A stretch of 64,000 nucleotides of DNA from NCBI RefSeq assembly GCF_030009775.1, contig NZ_JASCTH010000026.1, positions 83,309 to 147,308 of the forward strand, written 5' to 3'. The DNA comes from Actinoplanes sandaracinus (GTDB lineage Bacteria; Actinomycetota; Actinomycetes; Mycobacteriales; Micromonosporaceae). Below, one piece after another: positions 26,189 through 36,033 of the stretch. Each line of letters opens with the position of its first letter. Positions within the stretch are counted from its first letter, which is position 1. The position numbers were made by a program, and so were the translations under genes. The notes beneath the pieces are model-generated. The model did not search any database. It was not told the origin of the DNA and saw only the letters and a program-made list of their open reading frames with translations.

Positions 26189-27658
26189 TCAGCTCGTCCG
26201 TCGTAGGACGGCCAGGAACATCGCGTCCGTGCCGTGGCGGTGCGGCCACAGCTGCACCGTCGGCCCCGGGCCCAGCCCCGGCATGCCCGGCGGCAGCAGC
26301 GGCCGGGCGTCCACGAAGTCGACCTCGACGCCGCTGCGCCGGGCCCCCTCGCTCACCGTCACCTGGGTCTCCACCATGTGCGGAGAACACGTCACGTACG
26401 CCACCACGCCACCCGGGCGCACCGCCCGCAACGCCGCCACCAGCAGCTCCCGCTGCAACCGGGTGAGCGGCGGCAGGTCGGCCGGCTGCCGCCGCCACCG
26501 CGACTCCGGCCGGCGCCGCAGCGACCCCAGCCCGGTGCACGGCGCGTCGACCAGCACCCGGTCGAACGCCTCCTCCGGCAGGTCCGGGTCCCGGCCCACC
26601 GAACGGCCGTCCATCGGCAGCACCGTCACCGGCATGCCCTCGCACGCGCTGTCCACCAGCCGGGCACGGTGCTCGGACACCTCGACCGCGGTCACCTCGG
26701 CGCCCCGGCCCGCGGCGATCGCACCCATCAGGCCGGTCTTGCCACCCGGGCCGGCACACAGGTCGAGCCAGCGGGTGTCCTGTCCCTCGATCGGGGCCGC
26801 CAGCAGCGCGGCGGCCACCAGCTGCGAACCCTCGTCCTGCACGTGCGCGCGACCCTCACGGATGGCCGCCATCTCGCGTGGCGCGCCACCGTTGAGATAG
26901 ACCGAGTACGGCGAGAACGCGCCGGGCACCCCGCCCACCTCGTCGGCCAGGTCGACCGCGTCGACCCGCCCCGGACGGGCGCACAGGTGCACCACCGGCG
27001 GCTGGTTGTCCTCGATCAGCAGACGGGCCGTCTCCTCCAGGTCACCGCCGAGCGCCTCGGCGAACGACCGGATCACCCACTGCGGGTGGTGGTGCATGAC
27101 CGACAGGTTGCCCACCGGGTCGGCCTCGTAGGACGGGGCGATCCGCTCCAGCCAGCTGTCGAGCGAGGTCTCCGAGACCGTGCGCATCACCGCGTTGGCG
27201 AAACCGGACGCGCCCGGCGCCACCGAGCGGACCAGGTCGACGGTCTGGTTCACCGCGGCGTGCGACGGCACCCGGGTGTAGAGAAGCTGATAGACGCCCA
27301 ACCGCAGCGCGTCACGGGCCGGCGGGTCGATCCGGGCCACGTCCCGCTCGGCGGCCGCGGCGATGATCAGATCGAGGGTGCCGAGCGCACGCAACGTGCC
27401 ATAGGTCAGCTCGGTCGCGAACGCCGCGTCCCGCCCGTGCAGGCCCATGCCGCTGAGAATGTCGGAGAGGACCAGGTTCGCGTACGCGTCATCGCGGTGT
27501 ACCGCCGCGACCGCCTCGTACGCCGCCTGCCGGGCCGGGTCCGCCGGAGGCCGGCCAGCACGCGGGGCAGTGCCGCTGCGCCCGTCCCGGGGATGGCCGG
27601 GGCCGCTCGGCCGGCTCGGCCGTCCGCCGTGCGGACGCGGCGCCCTGTGTTCCGTCAC
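26189..27658 (-). CDS. rsmB: 16S rRNA (cytosine-C5)-methyltransferase RsmB
   Basis: 489 residues. A Pro/Arg-rich N-terminal tail (about 45 residues) precedes a NusB-like RNA-binding domain (AAYEAVAAVHRDDAYANLVL, YELLYT-like YQLLYTRVPSHAAVNQTVDL). The Rossmann methyltransferase domain has SAM motif DLCAGPGGKTGLM, motif IV DAPCTGLGSLRRRPESRWRR and motif VI VTCSPHMVETQ with the nucleophilic Cys. It methylates 16S rRNA (C967 in E. coli numbering). It follows fmt in priA-def-fmt-rsmB order. The gap to fmt holds 59-bp tandem repeats. Confidence 0.95.
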   Translation of the reverse strand: MTEHRAPRPHGGRPSRPSGPGHPRDGRSGTAPRAGRPPADPARQAAYEAVAAVHRDDAYANLVLSDILSGMGLHGRDAAFATELTYGTLRALGTLDLIIAAAAERDVARIDPPARDALRLGVYQLLYTRVPSHAAVNQTVDLVRSVAPGASGFANAVMRTVSETSLDSWLERIAPSYEADPVGNLSVMHHHPQWVIRSFAEALGGDLEETARLLIEDNQPPVVHLCARPGRVDAVDLADEVGGVPGAFSPYSVYLNGGAPREMAAIREGRAHVQDEGSQLVAAALLAAPIEGQDTRWLDLCAGPGGKTGLMGAIAAGRGAEVTAVEVSEHRARLVDSACEGMPVTVLPMDGRSVGRDPDLPEEAFDRVLVDAPCTGLGSLRRRPESRWRRQPADLPPLTRLQRELLVAALRAVRPGGVVAYVTCSPHMVETQVTVSEGARRSGVEVDFVDARPLLPPGMPGLGPGPTVQLWPHRHGTDAMFLAVLRRTS

Positions 27659-27703
27659 GCCTGAATCCCGCTTTCTGAAGTCTCGCCCCGCGAAGTCACG
27701 CTG

Positions 27704-27880
27704 GGCTCCTTTTCGGCGTGCGCTCCCGCTCCGCGCTTTGCTGCGGTGCAGTCGATCACGCTGTGTTCCTTTCGGCGTGCTCTCCTGGCCCTTGCTTCGC
27801 TGCGGTGCAGTCGATCACGCTGTGTTCCTTTCGGCGTGCTCTCCTGGCCCTTGCTTCGCTGCGGTGCAGTCGATCACGCC
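27704..27880. repeat. three tandem 59-bp units between fmt and rsmB
   Basis: Units at 27704-27762 (degenerate), 27763-27821 and 27822-27880. The last two are nearly identical across 59 bp (GTGTTCCTTTCGGCGTGCTC start, CAGTCGATCACGC end). The final unit includes the fmt stop codon. The period is not a multiple of three, so it is not a protein repeat. It resembles a minisatellite (MIRU/VNTR type). Confidence 0.9.
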
Positions 27881-28800
27881 AGTTTCTCCCCTGCTTCGAT
27901 CCGCATGCCACGCGCCCAGTCGGTCGCGGACATCGGCTTCTTCCCCGCCGCGCGCACCTCACCGAGTTGCACCGGTGTGGTGGCGGTGCCGGCCAGCACC
28001 TGTTTGCGCTCGACCAGCAGCTCACCCGGCCGCAGCGCCGGCGCGTTCGCCACCGGCCGCACCGGGCCCAGTTTCAGCCTCTCGTCACGCAACGTCGTCC
28101 AGGAGCCGGGAGCCGGGGTGCACGCCCGGATCCGCCGGTCCACCGCGAACGCCGGATCGTCCCAGCGGACCCGGGCGTCCTCGGCGGTCAGCTTCGGCGC
28201 GAACGAGACGCCGTCCGCGGGCTGCGGATGCGCCCGCGTCGTGCCCGCCTCGATGGAGTCGAGCACCGCCACCAGCAGGCCCGCGCCCTCGACGGCCAGC
28301 CGCGCCAGCAGGGTGCCGGAAGTGTCGTTGAACCGGATCTGATCGGTCAGCGTGCCGTAGACCGGCCCGGTGTCCAGGCCCGCCTCCAGCTCGAAGACGC
28401 TCGCACCGGTCACCTCGTCGCCGTGCAGCACCGCATGCTGCACGGGCGCGGCCCCCCGCCACGAGGGCAGCAGCGAGAAGTGCAGGTTCACCCAGCCGCG
28501 CTTGGGAATCTCCAACGCGGACGGCGGGACCAGAGCGCCGTACGCCACGACGGGCACACAGTCGGGCGCGAGCTGCCGCAGCCGCTCCTGGAACTCGGGC
28601 TCCCGCGGCTTCGCCGGAGTCAGCACCTCCAGACCGCGCTCGTCCGCCCAGGCGCCGACAGGCGAGCGGACCAGGCGACGACCACGGCCGGCCGGCGCGT
28701 CCGGACGGGTCACGACGGCGATCAGCTCGTGCCCGGAAGCGGCGATCGCCTCCAGGCTCGGCAGCGCGACCTCGGGAGTCCCCGCGAAGATCAGGCGCAT
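27874..28800 (-). CDS. fmt: methionyl-tRNA formyltransferase
   Basis: 308 residues, which formylate Met-tRNA for initiation. The Rossmann formyl-transfer domain has [47 protein letters not shown] (catalytic Asn, His, SLLP loop) and [10 protein letters not shown]. The C-terminal OB-fold domain has [27 protein letters not shown]. It follows def by 4 bp, as is common. Its stop lies in the last of three 59-bp repeats, so the C-terminal residues EAGEKLA may have been shaped by repeat expansion. Confidence 0.97.
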   Translation of the reverse strand: MRLIFAGTPEVALPSLEAIAASGHELIAVVTRPDAPAGRGRRLVRSPVGAWADERGLEVLTPAKPREPEFQERLRQLAPDCVPVVAYGALVPPSALEIPKRGWVNLHFSLLPSWRGAAPVQHAVLHGDEVTGASVFELEAGLDTGPVYGTLTDQIRFNDTSGTLLARLAVEGAGLLVAVLDSIEAGTTRAHPQPADGVSFAPKLTAEDARVRWDDPAFAVDRRIRACTPAPGSWTTLRDERLKLGPVRPVANAPALRPGELLVERKQVLAGTATTPVQLGEVRAAGKKPMSATDWARGMRIEAGEKLA

Positions 28801-28804
28801 CCGA

Positions 28805-29377
28805 TCACCGGCCCGGGCTGAAGAGACCGGACCCGAAGACGCCCCGGCCGTGCGGGCTGTCCTTGATCGTGGGGGGCTTGGCAGCGTCGTACCACTCCGC
28901 GGAACGGATCTGCTTCATCGCGTCCTTGCGGGCCGCGGCGTCCAGCCGGTCCAGGAAGAGGACACCGTCGAGGTGGTCGGTCTCATGCTGGACGCAGCGG
29001 GCCATCAGGCCGGTGCCGACCAGTTGGACCGGGTCGCCGTGCTCGTTGAAGCCATTGGCGATCACATTCTGCCGGCGCTTGGTGTCGACGTAGATGCCCG
29101 GGATGGACAGGCAGCCCTCAGGGCCGTCCTGCTCCTCCTCGTCGGGGAAGGACAGCACCGGGTTGACGATGTGCCCGACCACGTCATCGATGTCGAAGCT
29201 GAACACGCGGAGGCCCACACCGAGCTGCGGGGCGGCCAGGCCGGCGCCACCCTGGTCCTGCATCGTCTCGATCAGGTCCTTCACCAGCTTGCGCAGTTCC
29301 TTGTCGAAATCGACGACGGCATCGGCCGGCGTGCGCAGCACCGGATCGCCGAAGAGACGGATGGACTGAACAGTCAC
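28805..29377 (-). CDS. def: peptide deformylase
   Basis: A 190-residue metallopeptidase that removes the N-formyl group from new proteins. All three motifs are intact: [21 protein letters not shown] with the metal Cys, and QHETDHLDG with the two His and catalytic Glu. A C-terminal extension ([17 protein letters not shown]) exceeds the core, as in several actinomycetes. AGGAG precedes the GTG. It works with fmt, its immediate neighbour. Confidence 0.97.
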   Translation of the reverse strand: MTVQSIRLFGDPVLRTPADAVVDFDKELRKLVKDLIETMQDQGGAGLAAPQLGVGLRVFSFDIDDVVGHIVNPVLSFPDEEEQDGPEGCLSIPGIYVDTKRRQNVIANGFNEHGDPVQLVGTGLMARCVQHETDHLDGVLFLDRLDAAARKDAMKQIRSAEWYDAAKPPTIKDSPHGRGVFGSGLFSPGR

Positions 29378-29590
29378 GCGGTGAGACTCCTGACTCTGGT
29401 GGACGGCACACGACCAGTCTACGGAGTGACCCGCGCAACGCTGAGGGTGACAGCGGTCGCCCCGTCACGGCGGTCATGAATCAGAAACCGCGACGGTCCT
29501 GGATCAGAACCGTGGACCATCGCACCCACAACCGCGGACCGCCGCAGCCCGTCCGGCCCGTCCCGGCCCGCCCCGGACCGAATGCGCACC

Positions 29591-29727
29591 GCCGCAGCCC
29601 GCGCCGAGCCGCCCGGAGCCGCCCCGAGCCGCCGCAGCCCGCGCCGAGCCGCCCGGAGCCGCCCCGAGCCGCCGCAGACCACTGCGAGCCGCCGCACAAC
29701 GCCGCAGGCCGCCGCGAGCCGTCGCGG
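29591..29727. repeat. decamer-based GC repeat between priA and def
   Basis: A 40-bp unit occurs twice without change (29591-29630, 29631-29670), itself made of four decamers of the form GCCGNNNGCC. It decays into single decamers up to the priA stop. The 350-bp gap 29378-29728 holds no gene beyond these repeats. Confidence 0.85.
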
Positions 29728-29728
29728 G

Positions 29729-32038
29729 TTAGAACAAGTCGGCCGGATCCACCTGGATACGGACCGGCAGCGCGGCCTTGCGCGCGCTGCGCACCCCCGC
29801 GGCCTCGTGCAGCGCGTGTGCCAGATCGGCGGCCCGCGACCGGGCCACCCGCAGCAGCATCCGCTCCTGTTCCTCGGTCGCCGGGACCGGCCCCAGCACC
29901 TCGGCGCCGTCCGGCAGCCGGGCCAGCGACAACAGCTCGGCCACCGCCGTGGCCTGCCCGGTCACGCTGGCCATCCGCGCGGCCGGCGGAAACCCGAGAT
30001 CACGCCGCTCGGCCAGCTCCCGGGCCGCGAACCAACCCGGATCCCACCGCAGCAACGCCTGCACCGGGGCCAGCGACCCATCGGCGACCACGACCACCCG
30101 CCCGCCGTCGTGCGCGGGACGGGCCAGCGCCGCGGCGTTCAGCCAGCGCCGCATCGTCTCCTCGGCGGCCCGCAGATCGGCCCGGCTGAGCAGCGCCCAG
30201 GTGTCGAGCAGCAGCACCGCGCCGAACCCACCCTCGGCCACCGGCTCAGCGCCCGGCGTGGACACCACCAGAGCGGCCTCGGCCGGCACACTGGTCAGCA
30301 CATCTTCACGCCCGGAGGTACGCACCGGATAACCCGCGAACGCCCGGCCCATCTCCTCGGCGGTGCGCCGAGCCCCGATAACGGACGCCCGCAGCCGTCG
30401 ATCCTGGCAGTTGGGACAGCTGTAGTCGGCCGACCCCCGCCCGCACCAGTGACAGACCGGGACATCCCGCGCCCCGTGCAGCCCGAGCGGCCCGGAACAC
30501 TTCGGGCAGCGCGCCGGGGTGCGGCACTCCGCACACGCCACCGACGGCAGGTAGCCGCGCCGCGGCACCTGCACCAGCACCGGCGCACCGGCCTGCAGGG
30601 CCTGCTTCGCGGCCTGCCAGGCCAGGCTCGGCAGGCGGGCGCTCACCGCACCCGGGTCGCGGGCCAACTGCGAGTCGTCGCCGGTCGGCGCGATCGCGGG
30701 CGAACGCCGCCGCAGCGTCGCACGGTCCGCGGCGATCTCCCGGGCCCAGCCGGTCTCCAGCAACAACTGCCCCTCACCGGTACGCGCGAAGCCGCCCACC
30801 AGCGCCGCACAGTCCGCCAGGCGCGCCCGGGTGAGCAGAACGTCCCGCGCGTGCGGATAGGGAGCCCGCGGCTCGGCGTGCAGGTCGTCACCGTCGTCCC
30901 AGATCACCACGAGCCCCAGATCGGGGACGGGCGCCCACATCGCCGCTCGCGTGCCGGCGACCACGGGGACCTGATGCCGGCTGGCCGCCAGAAAACGCCG
31001 GTAGCGCTCGGCCGGCCCGAGCGCCGCGTTCAGGGCGACGTGCCGCCCCTCCCCGAGCACCCTGGTGAGCGCGTGGTCGACCCGCTCGAGATCGCGGGCG
31101 TCGGCGACGACGATCACCACGCCACGTCCACCGCGCACGGTGGCCGCGGCCGCTTCGGCGATCCGGAGCGGCCAGTCCTCACCCGGCAGCGCCGACCACA
31201 CGGCTCGGGCGGGCCGTCCGTCCGTCAGCGCCCGCAGATAGGCGCTCCCGGCCGGATAGGCATCCCAACCGCCCTCCACCGGCTCCCGAATCCCTGCAAG
31301 ATCCGCCCCAGCCTCCGCAATTACCGCCCCTGCCGCTCCCGACACCGAACCGCCCTCGTCGGCTACCGGCCCAGCCGCCCCAGACACCGAACCGCCCTCG
31401 TCGGCTACCGGCCCAGCCGCGTCGGCGGGGACAGGATCGCCAGCTCCCGCCTCGCCCTCGCGCGCAGCCGCCGCCTCACCCTCCGCCCTCTGCGAAGCGG
31501 CTGCCTCGCCCCCGGCCCCTAGCGCAGCCGCCGTCTCGCCCTCGGCCCCCCGCAAGGCCGCCTCGTCCGCCGCAGCCCCTCGCTCCGCCGCTGCTTCGCC
31601 CTCAGCCCCGCGCGCAGCCGCCACGCCGCTCTCGGCCCCGCGCACAGCCGCCGCCTGGGACTCCACCCGAGCGTGGCGGGGCGGCACTGCCAGCCGGAGC
31701 ACATCCGCGAGATTGCCCGCATAGCGATCAGCGACCGCACGGGCCAGCCCGGCGATCTCCGGATCGAGGACCCGCTCGGGCGAGACCACTTTGTCTAGAT
31801 AGGCCAGCTTGCCACCGTGGTCGGAGGCCTCAACGCGGGACAGCAGGAACCCGCTCACCAACTGCCCGGCGAACCGCACCTTCACCCGGACGCCGGGCTG
31901 CGCCGCCTCGTCATCGGCAGAGGAGATCAGATAGTCGAACGGCCGGTCGAGATGCGCCAGTGGCATGTCGACGCACACCCTGGCGACGGGCAGCCGCTCC
32001 GCCGGCTCCCGCTCACTGCGCATCCCCTTGCTTGCCAT
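29729..32038 (-). CDS. priA: degenerate PriA (replication restart protein N')
   Basis: 769 residues. The N-terminal 3'-DNA-binding domain (VCVDMPLAHLDRPFDYLI, VRVKVRFAGQLVSGFLLSRVE) and winged helix (about residues 90-125) are normal. Eight zinc-binding Cys are kept (ACAEC, CPKC, CHWC, CPNC). The helicase motifs are gone: where Walker A should be is WSALPGEDWPLRI, and the DEEH box reads IWDDGDD (379-385). Actinobacterial PriA is known to lack helicase motifs, so it probably binds forks without unwinding. Residues of about 126-255 are an unusual Ala/Glu/Gly repeat linker. The ATG at 32038 is preferred over an upstream open frame to 32260 that lacks homology. Confidence 0.9.
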   Translation of the reverse strand: MASKGMRSEREPAERLPVARVCVDMPLAHLDRPFDYLISSADDEAAQPGVRVKVRFAGQLVSGFLLSRVEASDHGGKLAYLDKVVSPERVLDPEIAGLARAVADRYAGNLADVLRLAVPPRHARVESQAAAVRGAESGVAAARGAEGEAAAERGAAADEAALRGAEGETAAALGAGGEAAASQRAEGEAAAAREGEAGAGDPVPADAAGPVADEGGSVSGAAGPVADEGGSVSGAAGAVIAEAGADLAGIREPVEGGWDAYPAGSAYLRALTDGRPARAVWSALPGEDWPLRIAEAAAATVRGGRGVVIVVADARDLERVDHALTRVLGEGRHVALNAALGPAERYRRFLAASRHQVPVVAGTRAAMWAPVPDLGLVVIWDDGDDLHAEPRAPYPHARDVLLTRARLADCAALVGGFARTGEGQLLLETGWAREIAADRATLRRRSPAIAPTGDDSQLARDPGAVSARLPSLAWQAAKQALQAGAPVLVQVPRRGYLPSVACAECRTPARCPKCSGPLGLHGARDVPVCHWCGRGSADYSCPNCQDRRLRASVIGARRTAEEMGRAFAGYPVRTSGREDVLTSVPAEAALVVSTPGAEPVAEGGFGAVLLLDTWALLSRADLRAAEETMRRWLNAAALARPAHDGGRVVVVADGSLAPVQALLRWDPGWFAARELAERRDLGFPPAARMASVTGQATAVAELLSLARLPDGAEVLGPVPATEEQERMLLRVARSRAADLAHALHEAAGVRSARKAALPVRIQVDPADLF

Positions 32039-32547
32039 CGCCGAACATTCTGCCCGCCCCCTCTGACATTCCGCCGAGCCCCGTAGCCGATCCCGCCCGG
32101 CGACCCACAACAGCCCGACTGGCTGTGGCTGCCGCCCCGAGCCCGTGAAGAGCGGGGTGAGAAGCCATAGGTCCCCTTTATGACGCCCAGGCCATGCGCG
32201 AAAGCCGTTCAGTGATCCCGGTCGGCACAACGTCATCCACCAAGGCGTGAGCTGCAGCAACTGCCGACTTCCGAGCCATCACCACAGCTCGTCACCAAGA
32301 TCTGCCAGCGACCGAAGCCCCGGCCCAGCGACGCCCGACACCCCAAGCCGTCGCTCACACACGAAATCCGGACGCGGCAGCACGCCGGAACTATGGCCGG
32401 CGGGCCGGGCCAGCGCGCTGGATGCGAGCACACACGTGACGGGCGCGGCAACGCGACGTACGCAGCGCGGAGGGAGAGGCCGGCGTCAATGAGTGAGGCG
32501 GGCCACCGTCGAGGCGCGGAGGTCGATCTCGACGGACGGCATGAAAA
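32039..32547. other. gene-free region between priA and metK
   Basis: No convincing gene is present. Open frames here lack ribosome-binding sites and homology. An 8-bp hairpin CCGTCGAG/CTCGACGG (32506-32513 with 32528-32535) lies just before the metK terminator and may be a second terminator. The priA promoter should be within the part near 32040-32200 but I could not place it. Confidence 0.45.
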
Positions 32548-32579
32548 CGGCCGGCGTCCCCGCGAGGAGACGCCGGCCG
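32548..32579 (-). terminator. rho-independent terminator of metK
   Basis: A perfect 11-bp stem CGGCCGGCGTC/GACGCCGGCCG with 10-nt loop, followed on the minus strand by TTTTC. It lies 14 bp after the metK stop. Confidence 0.85.
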
Positions 32580-32593
32580 CAACGAGCCGTTGC

Positions 32594-33784
32594 TCAGGAC
32601 GCGGCGTTCTTCAGGTCCTGGGCGCGGTCGGTGCTCTCCCAGCGCAGGTCCGGCAGGTCACGGCCGAAGTGGCCGTACGCCGCGGTCTGCTGGTAGATCG
32701 GGCGCATCAGGTCGAGGTCGCGGATGATCGCGGCCGGACGCAGGTCGAAGACCTCCTTGATGGCCTTCTCGATGCGCTCCACCGGCACGTTCTCGGTGCC
32801 GAACGTCTCGACGAACAGGCTGACCGGGTGAGCCTTGCCGATCGCGTAGGCGACCTGGGTCTCGCAACGCTCGGCGAGGCCTGCGGCGACCACGTTCTTG
32901 GCGACCCAGCGCATCGCGTACGCCGCGGAACGGTCGACCTTGGACGGGTCCTTGCCGGAGAACGCGCCGCCACCGTGCCGGGCGTAACCACCGTAGGTGT
33001 CAACAATGATCTTGCGACCGGTGAGGCCGGCGTCGCCCATCGGGCCACCGATCTCGAACCGGCCGGTCGGGTTCACCAGCAGCCGGTAACCCTCGGTGTC
33101 GATGCCGAGGCCTTCCAGCTCGGGGCCGATGACGTGCTCACGAACGTCCGGCGTGAGCAGCGACTCGAGCGAGATGTCGGCGGCGTGCTGCGACGAGACG
33201 ACGACCGTGTCGAGGCGGACGGGACGAAGGCCGTCGTACTCGATGGTGACCTGGGTCTTGCCGTCGGGACGCAGGTAGGGGATCGTGCCGTCCTTGCGCG
33301 CGGCGGAGAGCCGGCGGGCCAGGCGGTGCGCCAGCGCGATCGGCAGCGGCATCAGCTCGGGCGTCTCGGAGCAGGCGAACCCGAACATCATGCCCTGGTC
33401 GCCGGCACCCTGGCTGTCCAGCGAGTCGCCGGCCTCACCCTGGCGCTCCTCGATGGCGGTGTCGACACCCTGGGCGATATCGGGCGACTGCGAGCCGATG
33501 GAGACGCTCACGCCGCAGGAGGCGCCGTCGAAACCCTTCTTCGACGAGTCGTAACCGATCGCGAGGATGGTGTCGCGAACAATCTTGGGAATGTCGGCGT
33601 AGGCCTGGGTGGTGACCTCACCGGCCACGTGCACCTGACCGGTGGTGATCAGGGTCTCCACCGCGACGCGGCTGCGCGGGTCCTGCGCGAGCAGGGCATC
33701 GAGAATCCCGTCGCTGATCTGGTCAGCGATCTTGTCCGGGTGGCCTTCCGTGACCGACTCGGAGGTGAACAGGCGGCGTGCCAC
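32594..33784 (-). CDS. metK: S-adenosylmethionine synthetase
   Basis: A 396-residue enzyme making SAM from methionine and ATP. Motifs: [68 protein letters not shown] and [25 protein letters not shown] precedes the GTG start. No SAM riboswitch is visible in the 60-bp gap to coaBC. The terminator after it ends the run from mihF. Confidence 0.98.
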   Translation of the reverse strand: MARRLFTSESVTEGHPDKIADQISDGILDALLAQDPRSRVAVETLITTGQVHVAGEVTTQAYADIPKIVRDTILAIGYDSSKKGFDGASCGVSVSIGSQSPDIAQGVDTAIEERQGEAGDSLDSQGAGDQGMMFGFACSETPELMPLPIALAHRLARRLSAARKDGTIPYLRPDGKTQVTIEYDGLRPVRLDTVVVSSQHAADISLESLLTPDVREHVIGPELEGLGIDTEGYRLLVNPTGRFEIGGPMGDAGLTGRKIIVDTYGGYARHGGGAFSGKDPSKVDRSAAYAMRWVAKNVVAAGLAERCETQVAYAIGKAHPVSLFVETFGTENVPVERIEKAIKEVFDLRPAAIIRDLDLMRPIYQQTAAYGHFGRDLPDLRWESTDRAQDLKNAAS

Positions 33785-33845
33785 GGCGCTCCTCAGATTT
33801 GTCGAATACAGCGTAACGCGAGAGTGTAGTCAGACTCGCCGAGCG

Positions 33846-35048
33846 TTAGGGGTCCTGGGCATCCAGGCGCGAGGCGACTTGATCGAAAATCATATCCGCC
33901 ACATCGTCTTTGGGGAGTTCCCCATGAGTGGCGGTGAACCCGTCGGCCCCCAGCAGGGTGACGGTGTTGCGGTCCTGGCCGAAGACGCGGTCGACACCGA
34001 CCTCGTTGACGACGATCAGATCCGCGCGCTTGCGGGCCAGCTTGCCGCGGGCGTTCTCCAGGGCGTCGTGGGTCTCCGCGGCGAACGCGACGAGCAACTG
34101 GCCGGGCATCTTGTTGGCACCCAGTTCGGCGGCGATGTCCGGGTTCGTGACCAGGGTGATCGCTTCGGGCACACCCGCCTCGGTCTTCTTGATCTTCTGC
34201 TCGGCGACCGTCGCGGGCCGGAAGTCGGCGGGCGCCGCCGCCATCACGACGACGTCGGCCGAGGCGGCCGCCTCGACGGTGGCCTTGCGCAGTTCCTCGG
34301 TCGTGCCGACTCGGACGATGTCCACCCCGGCGGGATCGGGCAGCGACACGTTCGCTGAGACGAGGGTCACTCTGGCGCCGCGCGCGACGGCGGCCTTGGC
34401 CAGCGCGTAGCCCTGCTTGCCGGAGGAGCGGTTCCCCAGGAACCGGACCGGGTCGAGCGGCTCCCGCGTGCCACCGGCGGTGACCACCACGTGCCGGCCG
34501 GCAAGATCGAGATCAACACCCCTGCGGTGTACGCGCAGCGCGATCTCGAAGATCGCCGCCGGGTCGGGAAGCCGGCCCTTGCCGGTGTCCTTCCCGGTCA
34601 GCCGTCCCACCGCGGGCTCGATCACGATCGCCCCACGCTCGCGCAGGGTCGCCACGTTCGCCCGGGTGGCCGGGTTCTCCCACATCTCGGTGTGCATGGC
34701 CGGCGCGAACACGACCGGGCAGGTCGCCGTGAGCAGCGTGTTGGTGAGCAGATCGTCGGCGATCCCGTGGGCGGCCTTGGCCAGCAGGTCGGCGGTGGCC
34801 GGAGCGACCACGACGAGTTCGGCGGACCGGCCGATCCGCACGTGCGGCACCTCGTGCACGTCGTCCCAGACGCCGGTGGCGACCGGACGTCCGGAGAGCG
34901 CCGACCAGGTGGGCTCACCGACGAACCTCAGGGCCGAATCGGTCGGGACCACCCGCACGCCGTGCCCCGACTCGGTGAACAGCCGCAGCAGCTCGCACGC
35001 CTTGTAGGCGGCGATCCCCCCGCCCACACCCAACACGATCTCGGTCAC
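33846..35048 (-). CDS. coaBC: phosphopantothenoylcysteine decarboxylase/synthetase
   Basis: A 400-residue bifunctional enzyme of coenzyme A synthesis. The N-terminal flavin-dependent CoaC half has VLGVGGGIAAYKACELLR, PHVRIGR (active-site His), VVAPATADLLAK, APAMHTEMWENPAT. The C-terminal CTP-dependent CoaB half has VVVTAGGTREPLDPVRFLGNRSSGKQG, AAAPADFRP, and KIKK. It follows rpoZ by 88 bp, past a hairpin. Confidence 0.97.
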   Translation of the reverse strand: MTEIVLGVGGGIAAYKACELLRLFTESGHGVRVVPTDSALRFVGEPTWSALSGRPVATGVWDDVHEVPHVRIGRSAELVVVAPATADLLAKAAHGIADDLLTNTLLTATCPVVFAPAMHTEMWENPATRANVATLRERGAIVIEPAVGRLTGKDTGKGRLPDPAAIFEIALRVHRRGVDLDLAGRHVVVTAGGTREPLDPVRFLGNRSSGKQGYALAKAAVARGARVTLVSANVSLPDPAGVDIVRVGTTEELRKATVEAAASADVVVMAAAPADFRPATVAEQKIKKTEAGVPEAITLVTNPDIAAELGANKMPGQLLVAFAAETHDALENARGKLARKRADLIVVNEVGVDRVFGQDRNTVTLLGADGFTATHGELPKDDVADMIFDQVASRLDAQDP

Positions 35049-35090
35049 GGCATCACCATCGGCACGGATTCACCTCGGATAAACAATTGA

Positions 35091-35118
35091 TCCCGCGCCC
35101 ATGATGCGGGACGCGGGA
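35091..35118 (-). terminator. nested hairpin after rpoZ
   Basis: TCCCGCG (35091-35097) pairs with CGCGGGA (35112-35118), with CCC/GGG inside. It sits 18 bp after the rpoZ stop and could reduce read-through into coaBC. Confidence 0.5.
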
Positions 35119-35136
35119 CCACTAGGCCTAAACAGA

Positions 35137-35400
35137 TCAAGGGTTGTCAGTCGCCTCGGCGGTCAGCAGGCCGGCGTTGATCTCCCGCATGGCGATGGAG
35201 AGCGGCTTCTCCTGCGGGGTGGTCTCCACCAGCGGACCGACATATTCCAGCAGGCCCTCGCCGAGCTGGCTGTAGTAGGCGTTGACCTGGCGGGCGCGCT
35301 TGGCCGCGAAGATCACCAGCGAGTACTTCGACGAGGTCTTGTCGAGGAGCTCGTCGATCGGCGGGTTGGTGATGCCTTCGGGGTTCGCGATGGTTCCCAC
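35137..35400 (-). CDS. rpoZ: RNA polymerase omega subunit
   Basis: 87 residues. The omega pattern is clear: [39 protein letters not shown], then [15 protein letters not shown]. It aids assembly of the beta-prime subunit. The GTG at 35400 gives [10 protein letters not shown], matching relatives, with AAGGA upstream; a TTG at 35430 would overlap the gmk end. It lies between gmk and coaBC as usual in actinobacteria. Confidence 0.96.
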   Translation of the reverse strand: MGTIANPEGITNPPIDELLDKTSSKYSLVIFAAKRARQVNAYYSQLGEGLLEYVGPLVETTPQEKPLSIAMREINAGLLTAEATDNP

Positions 35401-35413
35401 TGTGGTGAAATCC

Positions 35414-36007
35414 TTAATGCTCGTGTGCAAGGTATAACGAACCGAGTAATCCTACCAGCTCGTCAGCCGCACGTTCGACGAAGTCGTTGACGACGGTGTG
35501 GTCGAACTCTGATTCCGCGGCGAGTTCCTCGTCCGCGTGCGCCAGACGGCGCTTGATCGTCTCCTCGTCGTCGGTCCCCCGGCCGACCAGGCGGCGGTGG
35601 AGCTCCTCGACGCTCGGCGGGGCGAGGAAGACCAGCTGCGCCTCCGGCATCGCCGCACGCACCTGCCGGGCGCCCTGAAGGTCGATCTTCAGCAAAACGG
35701 GCCGGCCCTGATGGAGCCAGCCCTCGACCTGTGCCCGGGGCGTGCCGTAGAGGTTGCCCGCGAATTCCGCCCACTCCAGCAGTTGCCCGCCGTCGACCAG
35801 GCGCTGAAACTCGGACCTGGTCACGAAGTGGTAGTGCTCGCCGTCGGTCTCGTAGTCGCGTTTCTTGCGGGTTGTCACCGACACCGAGAGTTTGATCCAC
35901 GGCGAGCGCAGCCGGACAAACTCGATCACACTGTCCTTTCCGACCCCTGAGGGGCCGGAAAGGACAGTGAGGCGGGCTGCCGGCTGCGCGTCGTCATCCA
36001 TGCTCAC
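35414..36007 (-). CDS. gmk: guanylate kinase
   Basis: A 197-residue enzyme phosphorylating GMP to GDP. Seen: [40 protein letters not shown] (GMP-binding), [15 protein letters not shown], and [13 protein letters not shown]. The P-loop Lys is followed by Asp-Ser rather than the usual Ser/Thr or Gly-Thr; relatives in this group may share this. The GTG at 36007 fits the GGA spacing, and an ATG two codons later is possible. It lies 26 bp after mihF. Confidence 0.96.
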   Translation of the reverse strand: MSMDDDAQPAARLTVLSGPSGVGKDSVIEFVRLRSPWIKLSVSVTTRKKRDYETDGEHYHFVTRSEFQRLVDGGQLLEWAEFAGNLYGTPRAQVEGWLHQGRPVLLKIDLQGARQVRAAMPEAQLVFLAPPSVEELHRRLVGRGTDDEETIKRRLAHADEELAAESEFDHTVVNDFVERAADELVGLLGSLYLAHEH

Positions 36008-36033
36008 GGCTCATTCCTACACGAGCCCATGAG

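Noticed and set aside
27704-27880. Possible CRISPR array
   Set aside because: Units are contiguous with no unique spacers, and no cas genes are nearby.
33785-33845. SAM riboswitch before metK
   Set aside because: Only 60 bp, with no SAM-type core; an ordinary ribosome-binding site explains it.
35400-35430. rpoZ start at the TTG at 35430
   Set aside because: It overlaps gmk and adds residues absent from omega; GTG at 35400 matches relatives.
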